Part shown: piece after piece, positions 14,009-22,900 of the stretch
Numbering within the stretch: the stretch's first letter is position 1
Layout: each line of letters begins with the position of its first letter
Assembly (NCBI GenBank): GCA_034429275.1
Contig: DAOUFU010000295.1
Coordinates: 1 to 28,646 of the forward strand
Direction: 5' to 3'
Origin: DAOUFU01 sp034429275
GTDB taxonomy: Bacteria > Chloroflexota > Anaerolineae > Aggregatilineales > Aggregatilineaceae
DNA length: 28,646 nt
Position numbers and translations under genes: made by a program
The notes under the pieces: generated by a model
What the model was told of the DNA's origin: nothing
Seen by the model: the letters and a program-made list of their open reading frames with translations, nothing else
Database searches by the model: none

Positions 14009-14613
14009 CGGCTGGCGAGCTTCTCGACGGGCCGGGCACACCGCGCAATCGCCTCGACGATCAGGCGATGTTCAGCGGCATGCATCCGCGCCTCGTATGC
14101 TTCCAGCGATTCGCCCGGTACGAACGGCACCTCCGCCTGCCCGATGACCTCGCCCGCGTCGATTTCGGGGATCACCCGGTGTACCATGCACCCACTCACA
14201 GCGATCTCGCCGCGCTGGTAGGCCTCATAGGCGCGGCGGATGGCTTCTGTGCCGGGAAAGGTGCCGGGCAGCGCGGGATGCAGATTGATCACCCGGCCCG
14301 GAAAGACATCCAAAAAGGCCGGGCTGAGGATGTGCATCCACCCGGCCAACACGATCAGGTCTGGCTCACAGGCGCGCACGGCGGCGGCGAGGTCGGCATC
14401 GTACTGCTCGCGGCTCAATCCCCGGTCCGTATACGTCTTGAGCGGAAAATACAGCGTCCTCAGGCCCGCCTGGGCGGCACGCTCCAATGCATAGGCCGCC
14501 CGGCGGTTGGAGACCACCAGCGCGATCTCCGCCGCCAGCCGTCCTTCGCCGACTGCGTCGATGATCGCCTGCAAATTGCTGCCCGATCCCGATACCATCA
14601 CCACCAGTCGCAT
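14005..14613 (-). CDS. purN: Phosphoribosylglycinamide formyltransferase (folate-dependent GART)
   Basis: The 202-aa product transfers a formyl group from 10-formyl-THF to GAR, the third step of purine synthesis. GSGSNLQAI begins the protein. The catalytic Asn and His are in INLHPALPGTFPG, and the catalytic Asp in VHRVIPEIDAGEVIG. ATG 14613 is chosen over an upstream ATG eight codons earlier because AAGGGGGA sits just before it and the family N-terminus (MRLVVMVSGSG) begins there. It is the last gene of the pur operon, 55 bp after purM, the only sizeable gap in the run. It ends tail-to-tail with the purC paralogue with a 4-bp overlap and no visible terminator. Confidence 0.95.
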   Translation of the reverse strand: MRLVVMVSGSGSNLQAIIDAVGEGRLAAEIALVVSNRRAAYALERAAQAGLRTLYFPLKTYTDRGLSREQYDADLAAAVRACEPDLIVLAGWMHILSPAFLDVFPGRVINLHPALPGTFPGTEAIRRAYEAYQRGEIAVSGCMVHRVIPEIDAGEVIGQAEVPFVPGESLEAYEARMHAAEHRLIVEAIARCARPVEKLASR

Positions 14614-14668
14614 AGAGTCCCCCTTGTGCAACATCATTCGCCCATGCCTGGCCGGGCCGCGATCATCC

Positions 14669-15691
14669 TCACACTGCCGCGATCGTCACCACCTGCTCAC
14701 CGGCGATGATCTCGCCAATCAGGGCGGCACCGCCGGTGAGGGCGCGGACGGCAAGCTTCACCTGTTCGGCAGGGATCACCGCGACCATACCCACGCCCAT
14801 ATTGAACACGCGGAACATTTCGGCGGAGTCCACCCCGCCAAGCCGGGCGATCAGGCCGAAGATCGCCGGCTCGTGCCACGATCCGCGCCGGATCAGCGCG
14901 CCGGTGCCGGGCGGCAGAATGCGTGGCAGGTTGTCGATCAGCCCGCCGCCGGTGATGTGTGCCAGCCCGTGCAGGGCGACTCCCGCTGCGCGCAACTGCC
15001 CCACCTGCTCCAGGTAGCAGCGGTGCGGGGCGAGCAGCACATCGCCCAATGTCTTGCCATCCAGGCCCGCCATCGGCGCGACCCAGTCCAGGTCGTCGAG
15101 CACGGCGCGCGCCAGCGAATACCCGTTGGTGTGCAGCCCAGACGACGGCAGGCCGATCAGCGCATCGCCGGGCCGGATGGCCGCCCCGTCCAGCAAGTCG
15201 CCGCGCTCCACCACGCCGACGATCGTGCCCACCAGGTCCACCTCGCCGAGCTGATACACGCCGGGCATCTCCGCCGTTTCGCCGCCCAACAGCGCGCAGC
15301 CCACCGCCTGGCACGCCCGCGCAATGCCGCCGACGATAGTGGCGATCTGCTCCGGGTCGAGGTGGGCGCTGGCGACATAATCGAGGAAAAACAGCGGGCG
15401 CGCGCCCTGCACCAGGATGTCATTCACACAGTGGTTCACGATGTCGTGCCCGATGCTGTCCCATCGCCCCAGCCGCGCGGCAACCCGTGTCTTGGTGCCC
15501 ACGCCATCAGTTGAAGCGACCAGCACTGGCTGATCCATCCGCTTCAGCCCGGAAGCGCTGTACTGCCCACCGAACGCGCCCACGCCGGTCAGCACTTCGG
15601 GGCCATAGGTCGCCTTGATCGCGGCGGACATCAGGCGCACGGCCTCGGCCCCTGCGTCGATGTTCACCCCTGCCTGCGCGTAGCGGCTCAT
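14669..15691 (-). CDS. purM: Phosphoribosylformylglycinamidine cyclo-ligase (AIR synthetase)
   Basis: The 340-aa product closes FGAM to AIR with ATP (fifth step). It has the PurM/PurL superfamily features ASTDGVGTK, the conserved VNDILVQGARPLFFLDY and GGETAEMPGVY. Length and both domains are normal (family about 340-350 aa). The ATG overlaps the purD stop codon in ATGA, so translation is coupled to purD. Confidence 0.96.
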   Translation of the reverse strand: MSRYAQAGVNIDAGAEAVRLMSAAIKATYGPEVLTGVGAFGGQYSASGLKRMDQPVLVASTDGVGTKTRVAARLGRWDSIGHDIVNHCVNDILVQGARPLFFLDYVASAHLDPEQIATIVGGIARACQAVGCALLGGETAEMPGVYQLGEVDLVGTIVGVVERGDLLDGAAIRPGDALIGLPSSGLHTNGYSLARAVLDDLDWVAPMAGLDGKTLGDVLLAPHRCYLEQVGQLRAAGVALHGLAHITGGGLIDNLPRILPPGTGALIRRGSWHEPAIFGLIARLGGVDSAEMFRVFNMGVGMVAVIPAEQVKLAVRALTGGAALIGEIIAGEQVVTIAAV

Positions 15692-16989
15692 CGCGCCGCC
15701 TCCACCACGCTCAGGCCGATGTCGGTGCGGTAGTGCCTGCCCTCAAAGGAAATGCGGGAGACACCTTCATAGGCCAGGTTCAGCGCGGCGGGCAGATCGC
15801 TGCCCAGCGCCGAGACAGCCAGCACACGCCCGCCCGCCGTGCGCACGGCTGCGCCCTGGCGAGCCGTCCCTGCGTGGAACACCACCAGGTCGGGCCGATC
15901 CGGGAGATCATCCAGCCCTCGAATGGGTAGCCCGGTGGCATATGTGCCGGGATAGCCACCCGACGCCAGCACGACCGTCGCGCATGTTTCGGGCCGCCAG
16001 CGCATCGTCGCCCGGTCGAGGGTGCCGTCCAGGCACGCCCAACAGATATCGACCAGGTCACTATCGAGCCGGGGCAGAATAGCCTGAGTTTCGGGGTCGC
16101 CGAAGCGGCAATTGAATTCGAGCACGCGCGGCCCGTCGGGCGTGATCATCAGCCCGGCGTAGAGCACACCGACATACGGTGTTCCCTCCGCTGCCATGCC
16201 TTCCACGGCGGGCAGCAGCACAGTGGCGCGGATTTCATCCACCAGCGCGGCGCTGATATCCGGCGCGGGCGAATAGGCCCCCATGCCGCCGGTATTCGGC
16301 CCCTGGTCACCGTCGAAGGCGCGCTTGTGATCGCGCGCGGTCGGCATGGGCAGCACGGTCCGGCCATCGCAGAATGCCAGCAGCGAGATCTCCACGCCGT
16401 GCAGCCGTTCCTCGATCACTACGCGCCGCCCGGCCTCGCCAAAGACGCGCCGCATCATGATCTGGCGCACGGCGTCCTGGGCCTGCTGTGGCGTGTCGCA
16501 CACCAGCACGCCCTTGCCCGCCGTCAGCCCATCGGCCTTGACCACCACCGCGCGCCCAAAGCTCTCCACAAACGCGCAGGCAGCCTCTGCATCGTCGAAC
16601 ACGCCGTAATCGGCGGTTGGGATGTGGTGACGGCGCATGAAATCTTTGGCGAACGATTTTGAGGCTTCGAGCCGGGCGGCAGCGCGAGTCGGGCCCCAGG
16701 CCGCCACGCCCGCCGCCTGGAGCGCATCCACCAGGCCCGCCGCCAGTGGCAGCTCCGGGCCGACCACCACCAGGTCCACCGAGCGAGCGCGGGCGAATGT
16801 TACCAGCCCGTCGGAATCGTCGGGCGCGATCGGGGCATTGCGGCAGGCGCACATGCCGCGCTGGGCGGGCCATTCGGTGCCGCCGTTGCCGGGCGCGATG
16901 TATACCTGCTCCACCTGCGGCGACCGGGCCAGCGCCCAGGCCAGGGCGTGCTCGCGCCCGCCGCTTCCAACCACCAGTACGTTGATCAT
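15688..16989 (-). CDS. purD: Phosphoribosylamine-glycine ligase (GAR synthetase)
   Basis: The 433-aa product ligates glycine to phosphoribosylamine (second step). It has the N-terminal VLVVGSGGREHALAW, the ATP-grasp segments VVVKADGLTAGKGV and GPNTGGMGAYSPAP, and the metal-binding EFNCRFGDPETQ. The ATG at 16989 is taken because homology starts there and it overlaps the purF stop (ATGA); the open frame extends 29 codons into purF. A short Cys-containing insert near residue 46 (GMCACRNAPI) is less conserved. Confidence 0.96.
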   Translation of the reverse strand: MINVLVVGSGGREHALAWALARSPQVEQVYIAPGNGGTEWPAQRGMCACRNAPIAPDDSDGLVTFARARSVDLVVVGPELPLAAGLVDALQAAGVAAWGPTRAAARLEASKSFAKDFMRRHHIPTADYGVFDDAEAACAFVESFGRAVVVKADGLTAGKGVLVCDTPQQAQDAVRQIMMRRVFGEAGRRVVIEERLHGVEISLLAFCDGRTVLPMPTARDHKRAFDGDQGPNTGGMGAYSPAPDISAALVDEIRATVLLPAVEGMAAEGTPYVGVLYAGLMITPDGPRVLEFNCRFGDPETQAILPRLDSDLVDICWACLDGTLDRATMRWRPETCATVVLASGGYPGTYATGLPIRGLDDLPDRPDLVVFHAGTARQGAAVRTAGGRVLAVSALGSDLPAALNLAYEGVSRISFEGRHYRTDIGLSVVEAAR

Positions 16990-18488
16990 CCGAACACCCC
17001 CATCTTCTCCCGATCTTCGCAGAACAGCCACGCCGGGATATCGAGCGGATACTCGCAGGAAAAACAAGCCGTGCAATAGCCCGCAGTGGGGCCGGTCAGC
17101 GCGCGGATGGCGTCCAGCATCCCTTCCAGGCTGAGATAGCCGAGCGAATCGGCGCGGATGTGTGCGCGAATCTGTTCCACGTCCAGCCGGTGCGCGATCA
17201 GTTCGCGGTAGGTCGCCATATCCACGCCCATGAAACAGGGATGTCGCACCGGCGGCGAACTCACCCGCACATGAACCTCGACTGCGCCTGCATCGCGCAA
17301 GAGCTGGACCAGCGGCCCGGACGTGTTGCCGCGCACAATCGAGTCATCGACCAGAACCACGCGCTTCCCGGCCAGGTTCGCCGCCAGCGCATTGAACTTG
17401 AGCCGCACGCCCTGCCGCCGCAGCCCATCATCCGGCTGGATGAAGGTGCGGCCAATGTAGCGGTTTTTGATCAACCCTTCGGTGAAGGGAATGCCCGACT
17501 GCTGGCTGTAGCCGATGGCTGCCGGGATCGCCGAATCCGGCACGGCCACCACAATATCGGCCTCGGCGGGCGCTTCCTGGGCCAGCCGACGCCCCATCTG
17601 CTGGCGCACGGTGTGGATCACCGGGCCTTCCGGCGAACCGGGCTGCCCGGCGGGGGTGCCGGTTTCCAGCGCGGAATCGGGCCGGGCAAAGTAGACGTAT
17701 TCGAAAACGCACAGCGCGCGCCGATCTGCCTCGCGGCCTACCACCGAGGACACGCCCTGTGCATCCAGCCGGACGATTTCGCCCGGCGCGATGTGACGCA
17801 CGAAGCGCGCGCCGATGGTGTTCAGTGCGCAGCTTTCAGAAGCCACCACGTAGCCCTCGGCAAGCTGGCCCAGGCACAGCGGGCGCAGTCCCAGCGGGTC
17901 GCGCACGGCATAGATCGCATCGCGGGTGAGCAGCACCAGCGAATAGGCCCCTTCCGCCACCCGCATGAATGCACGGATGCGGGCCACCCAGCGATCGGGG
18001 GTGCCGTTGGTGCCGCCCCAGGCTTCCGGCGGCGCAGCGAGAATCTGGGTGATCAGCTCGCTGTCGGTGGTGGCCGAAAGGCCGACCCCACGCGCCAGCA
18101 GCGCCTGGCGCAAATCGTGGGCGTTGGTCAGGTTGCCGTTGTGGGCCACTGCCAGCGGCCCACAGATGGTTTCGATCAGGTAGGGCTGGGCATTGCCCAG
18201 CGATGAGCAGCCGGTCGTGCTGTAGCGCGTGTGCCCAATGGCGAGATGGCCCTTCAACGGGGCGAGGTTGTCCTCGTGGAAGACTTGCGCGACCAGCCCC
18301 ATCGCCTTGTGCAGCGTGGCGCGCTCACCGTCGCAGGTGGCGATCCCGGCGCTTTCCTGCCCGCGATGCTGAAGGGCGAACAGGCCGAAAAAGGTCAGGC
18401 GTGCCACGTCGCGCCCCGGCGCAAAGACGCCAAACACGCCGCATTCTTCACGCGGGTGGTCGTCCGGCCAGAACTCATATTCGCTCAT
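16986..18488 (-). CDS. purF: Amidophosphoribosyltransferase, [4Fe-4S] type with propeptide
   Basis: The 500-aa product commits PRPP to purine synthesis. The glutaminase nucleophile is Cys16 in EECGVFGV, so a 15-residue propeptide must be removed, as in Bacillus PurF. FALQHRGQESAGI follows. The PRPP site is VVLVDDSIVRGNT. Iron-sulphur ligands are visible: Cys in LCVFEYVYFARPDS, Cys in RHPCFMGVD and the pair in YCTACF, matching the oxygen-sensitive Bacillus-type enzyme. A further SCEYP and a C-terminal FCEDR add extra cysteines. The start overlaps the purE stop in ATGA, and GGGGAGAG lies upstream inside purE. Confidence 0.96.
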   Translation of the reverse strand: MSEYEFWPDDHPREECGVFGVFAPGRDVARLTFFGLFALQHRGQESAGIATCDGERATLHKAMGLVAQVFHEDNLAPLKGHLAIGHTRYSTTGCSSLGNAQPYLIETICGPLAVAHNGNLTNAHDLRQALLARGVGLSATTDSELITQILAAPPEAWGGTNGTPDRWVARIRAFMRVAEGAYSLVLLTRDAIYAVRDPLGLRPLCLGQLAEGYVVASESCALNTIGARFVRHIAPGEIVRLDAQGVSSVVGREADRRALCVFEYVYFARPDSALETGTPAGQPGSPEGPVIHTVRQQMGRRLAQEAPAEADIVVAVPDSAIPAAIGYSQQSGIPFTEGLIKNRYIGRTFIQPDDGLRRQGVRLKFNALAANLAGKRVVLVDDSIVRGNTSGPLVQLLRDAGAVEVHVRVSSPPVRHPCFMGVDMATYRELIAHRLDVEQIRAHIRADSLGYLSLEGMLDAIRALTGPTAGYCTACFSCEYPLDIPAWLFCEDREKMGVFG

Positions 18489-18991
18489 GGCGTGGAACTC
18501 TCCCCGACGAGCGCCGCGTCACTGTGAAGCACCGTATCCGCCGAGGCGCGCTGAAACGCGATCACACGCGCCCGGATGGCCGGATCGACCTGGCCGAGGA
18601 TTTTGGCCGCCAGCAGCGCCGCATTGGCCGGATCGAGCACCACTGCCGGGGCGACTCCGCCCGGCATCCGCAGCGACGAGAACACATCCGCGCCGCCAAA
18701 CGCCTCCGACGGCGGCGGGCAGGCAATCACCGGGGCGGAAACCTGGGCATCGACAAAGCCGCTGAGTGCGTTGGAGCGCCCGGCGATGGTGATGATCACT
18801 TTGCGGCGCGGATCGTCCTCAACCTGGCGGCAAAGCTCCAGCACGTGCGCGGGAGTCTTGTGCGCCGAACCGATGCGCATCTCGCACGGGATGCCGAGCC
18901 GGTCCAACGCGGTGGCGATAGCGCGCGCGTGGTCAAGATCAGCGTGTGATCCCATGAAGATCGGGACGATGACGGCAGTCGAATCGGTCAT
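18485..18991 (-). CDS. purE: Class II PurE, AIR carboxylase type
   Basis: The 168-aa product converts AIR to CAIR. Substrate-binding MGSHAD and the catalytic SAHKTP (His44, Lys45) are present. Bacterial class I PurE has SAHRT, AGGAAHLPG and DSLLS. This protein instead has SAHK, AGRSN (70-74), ISCPP-like IACPP and DVFSSLRMP, the features of class II PurE known from animal PAICS and Treponema denticola. Class II enzymes carboxylate AIR directly with CO2 and do not need PurK, which fits the lack of purK in this otherwise nearly complete operon. It overlaps purC and purF by ATGA at both ends. The C-terminal tail of about 25 residues is variable. Confidence 0.93.
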   Translation of the reverse strand: MTDSTAVIVPIFMGSHADLDHARAIATALDRLGIPCEMRIGSAHKTPAHVLELCRQVEDDPRRKVIITIAGRSNALSGFVDAQVSAPVIACPPPSEAFGGADVFSSLRMPGGVAPAVVLDPANAALLAAKILGQVDPAIRARVIAFQRASADTVLHSDAALVGESSTP

Positions 18992-19944
18992 TGCAGAATC
19001 TCCTGGCTCAGGGTGCGGAGGATACGGTCAACAACAGGCTGCTCGCCGGGCCGGAAGGTCTGCCCGGTCAGGCGCTCGTAGGCGGCGATGGTGCGGGCGG
19101 CATAGCGCGCGGCAAAGTCGGCGGTGAGAATGGGCGGCGTGCCCTCGCCGCGATAGCCCTGCTCGACAAACCACACGCGCAAAAATTCCTTGTCGAAGTT
19201 CTCCGGCTCCGCCTCATCGCCGGGCCGGTAGGAGTCGAGCGTCCAGAAGCGGCTGGAATCCGGCGTGTGGACCTCGTCGATCAGCGCCAGCCGTCCGTCG
19301 ATCAGGCCAAATTCGTACTTGGTATCCACCAGGATCAACCCGCCCCGGCGCGCGATTTCCTGCCCGCGCGCAAAGATCGCCAGGGCCGCCGCCTCGACCT
19401 GTTCCCACAAATCGGGCGCAACCAGCCCCTGGGCGATGATCTCATCCCGGGTCAGGCGCTGGTCGTGCTGGCCACCGGTCGCCTTGGTGGTCGGCGTGAT
19501 GATCGGCACCGGCAGCGGGTCGTTTTTGCGCAAACCATCGGGCAGGGCGATGCCGTAGGGTCGGCGTTCGCCCTGCGCGTAAAGCGTCCACAGCGAGGTG
19601 GAAGTCACGCCGGTGATATAGCCGCGCACGATGACCTCGACCGGTAGTGCCTCGGCCTCGCGTGCCAGGGTGACATTGGGATCGGGCACGGCGACCACGT
19701 GGTTGTCCACGATGTCGCGCAGTTGATCGAACCACCACGCACTTAGCTGGTTGAGCACCTGCCCCTTATAGGGAATCGCGCCCAGCACGCGGTCGAAGGC
19801 CGAGACGCGGTCGGTAGTGATCAGCAGGCGCTGGTCGCCGCGGCGGTAGATGTCGCGCACTTTGCCCACCTGCTTGGGGCCCCAGCCCGGCAGATCGAGA
19901 GTTTGGAACGGGACGGAATGCAGCAGTTCTTCGTGAGTCAGCAT
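18988..19944 (-). CDS. purC: Phosphoribosylaminoimidazole-succinocarboxamide synthase (canonical copy)
   Basis: The 318-aa product condenses CAIR with aspartate to SAICAR. It keeps the family signatures GKVRDIY, TDRVSAFD (Asp51), IPYKGQVLNQL, TPTTKATGGQHD and EPENFDKEF, and is of the longer ADE1-like type (about 300 aa) rather than the short E. coli type. ATG 19944 is chosen because AGAGGAG precedes it and it begins 10 bp after the purL stop; the open frame extends 23 codons upstream within purL. Its stop overlaps the purE start (ATGA), pairing PurC with class II PurE as in the fused animal PAICS enzyme. Confidence 0.95.
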   Translation of the reverse strand: MLTHEELLHSVPFQTLDLPGWGPKQVGKVRDIYRRGDQRLLITTDRVSAFDRVLGAIPYKGQVLNQLSAWWFDQLRDIVDNHVVAVPDPNVTLAREAEALPVEVIVRGYITGVTSTSLWTLYAQGERRPYGIALPDGLRKNDPLPVPIITPTTKATGGQHDQRLTRDEIIAQGLVAPDLWEQVEAAALAIFARGQEIARRGGLILVDTKYEFGLIDGRLALIDEVHTPDSSRFWTLDSYRPGDEAEPENFDKEFLRVWFVEQGYRGEGTPPILTADFAARYAARTIAAYERLTGQTFRPGEQPVVDRILRTLSQEILQ

Positions 19945-19954
19945 TGGGTCTCCT

Positions 19955-22900
19955 CTAGGCGTGCTTGATACCATTCTCGAACAGGCGCAGTCCCAACTGG
20001 CCGCCCTCGCCACGGTGAAAACGCGGGTGCTGCCAGGGGAACAGGTGATCTTCCGGGTGAGGCATCAGGCCGAGCATATTCCCGGCAGGATTGCACAGCC
20101 CGGCGATGTTGCCCACCGAGCCGTTGGGGTTGGCCGGATAACCGGCAGCGGGTGAGCCGTCGCGCTCTACATAAGTCAGCGCGACCAGGCCGCTGTGAAC
20201 GAGGCGATTCAGCGCGGCAGCATCGCGCACCGCCACCCGGCCTTCGCCATGTGCTACCGGGCAGGTGATCAGGTCGTCCAATCCCTGGGTGAACAGGCAT
20301 GGGCTGCCTGGTTGAGGCTGAAGCGTGACCCAGCGGCACTCGAAGCGGCGAGAATCGTTCGCCGCCAGCGTAACCACCCGGTCGCCGTTGGTGCCAAAGG
20401 GCACGCCCGGCAGCAGGCCCGACTTCACCAGAATCTGGAACCCGTTGCAGATGCCGAGCACAGGCCGCCCGCTGGCAATGAAGCGGCTTACGTCGTCCCC
20501 CAGCCGGTGAGCCAGGTTCATGGCGCACAGGGTGCCCGCGCCCAGGTCGTCACCAAAGGAAAAGCCGCCCGGCACGACCAGCATAGCGTAATCCAGCAGG
20601 CGCTTCTGCCCGCCGGTCAATTCGTTGATGTGCACGATCTCCGGCTCGCCCCCGGCCAATGCGCAAGCCTGCGCCGCCTCGCGGTCGCGGTTGGTGCCGT
20701 TGGCGTGCAGGATCAGCACACGCGGGGGATGCAGCAGGCGCGCGGCCCGTCTGAAGGATCCGGCCTGGGGAACCGCCTGGGCCGGGGCCGCTGGTGATGG
20801 GACACGCGGTGAGCGCTCAGGCTGAGCATTCCCGACCTTCGCCAGGGGCAGATCGCCGCGCCAGGCACGCTCCAGGTCCTCAATCCGCGCCGTGAGCGTC
20901 CCGGCGCGACCCGTCATGCGCAGACCATGCGCTCGTTCCGCCACCCAGCCCACGCGCGCGCAAGGCACGCCCGCCAAGAGGGCCTCGAAACGTGGGCCAT
21001 CTTCGGGCGCGACCTCGACCACAAACCGGCTGAGCGATTCGGAGAACAGCAGGGCGTCATCCTGCGCGATGTTCGCCGCGCCGGGCACGCATTCCAGATC
21101 AACGGCTGCGCCCAGCCGCCCGGCGATACACATCTCGGCCAGCGCAACCGCCAGCCCGCCTTCCGAGCAATCGTGGCACGCGCGAACCAATCCCGCCCGC
21201 ATGGCCCGGTGCAGCGCACGCAGGCGTTCCGGCGCGTCAGCGACCGGCTGGGGTACAGTGCCGCCGCCGCCCCCACGGACCAGGGCGTAGTGGCTGCCGC
21301 CCAGTTCGTCGCGCGTATCGCCCACTACGTACAGGCGGTTGCCCGCGCGCTTGAGGTCCATCGTCACGGTCCGGTGCACATCCGGCACCAGGCCCAGCGC
21401 GGAAATCAGCAGCGTGCCGGGGATGGTGTGCTTGCGGCCTGTTTCGTCGGCATATTCGTTATTCAGGCTGTCTTTGCCGGAGACGAACGGCGCGCCATAG
21501 GCCAGCGCCGCATCGTGGCAGCCCTGCACACAGCGCACCAGGCTGCCCAGGCGATCCGGCAGAGCCGGGTTGCCCCAGCAGAAGTTATCCAGCAGGGCGA
21601 CGTGGTCGGGGTCCGCGCCGACCGCGGCCACGTTGCGCATGGCCTCGTCGATGGCGGCCCAGGCCATCGCGTAAGGGTCGAGATCGGTATAGGCGGGCGC
21701 GATGCCCACCGAGAGCGCGAGTCCCTGCGGGGATGCTGCCGATTCGCCCGCCTGGGCGCTCATCTGCACGTCGAGCGGCACGATCACCGCCGCATCGCCA
21801 GGGCCGTGATCCGCCGCGCCCACCAGGGGCTTGACAACCGTGCCGCCCTGCACCTCGTGATCGTAGCGGCGCACCACCGACTCCTTGCTGCGGATATTCG
21901 GGTGGCTCAGCAGGTCCAGCAGCGAGGTCAGCGGATCGGCGGGTTCACCGGCAAAAAACGGTTGAGCAGCGGCGGGCTGCCAGGTGGCGACCAGGTGGCG
22001 GCGTGGAATGCCCTTGTGCAAGAATTCTACCGACAGGTCGGCTACCTGCCGGTCACCATAATAAAGGCGGAAGCGGCCTGTGGATTCAATCTCGCCCAGG
22101 CAGACGGCCTCCACATTATGCCCGTCACAAATCTCCAGCAGGCGGGGCCAATGCTCGGCAGGCACGGCCAGGACCATTCGTTCCTGGGCCTCGCTCAGCC
22201 AGATTTCCCAGGGGCGCAGGCCGGGATATTTGAGCGGGACATGACAGAGCTGCACGCTGCCCCCCATCGCCCCGATCATCTCACCGACCGCCGAGGACAA
22301 CCCACCCGCGCCGCAGTCGGTAATGGCGGTATAAAGCCGCTCGTCGCGGGCGCGCAGCACCACTTCGAGCACTTGCTTCTCGTTGATCGGATGGCCGATC
22401 TGCACCGCGCTGCCGAGCGTTTCGCCGGTGGTGGTGTCCATCTCCATGCTGGAGAAGGTCGCGCCGTGCATCCCGTCGCGCCCGGTGCGCCCGCCGATGA
22501 CCACGATCCGGTCGCCCGGCTGGGCGGCGGTGGGGTGCGATCCATGCGGCAGAATGCCCAGGCAGCCGCAGAATACCAGCGGGTTGGCGGTATAGCCGGG
22601 ATGGAACAACACCGCGCCGTTCACCGTCGGGATGCCCATCTTGTTGCCGTAATCCTCGACACCGTGCACGACACCCTCCATGACGCGGCGAGGGTGCAGA
22701 GTCCCGGCGGGCAGGGCGGATTCGGACACATCCTGGGGACCAAAACACAGCACGTCAGTATTGGCAATCGGGCGCGCGCTGACGCCCAGAATATCGCGCA
22801 CGACGCCGCCCACGCCGGTATTCGCACCGCCAAACGGCTCGATGGCCGAGGGGTGGTTGTGAGTCTCCAGCTTAAAGGCGACATCCCACGTATCGTCGAA

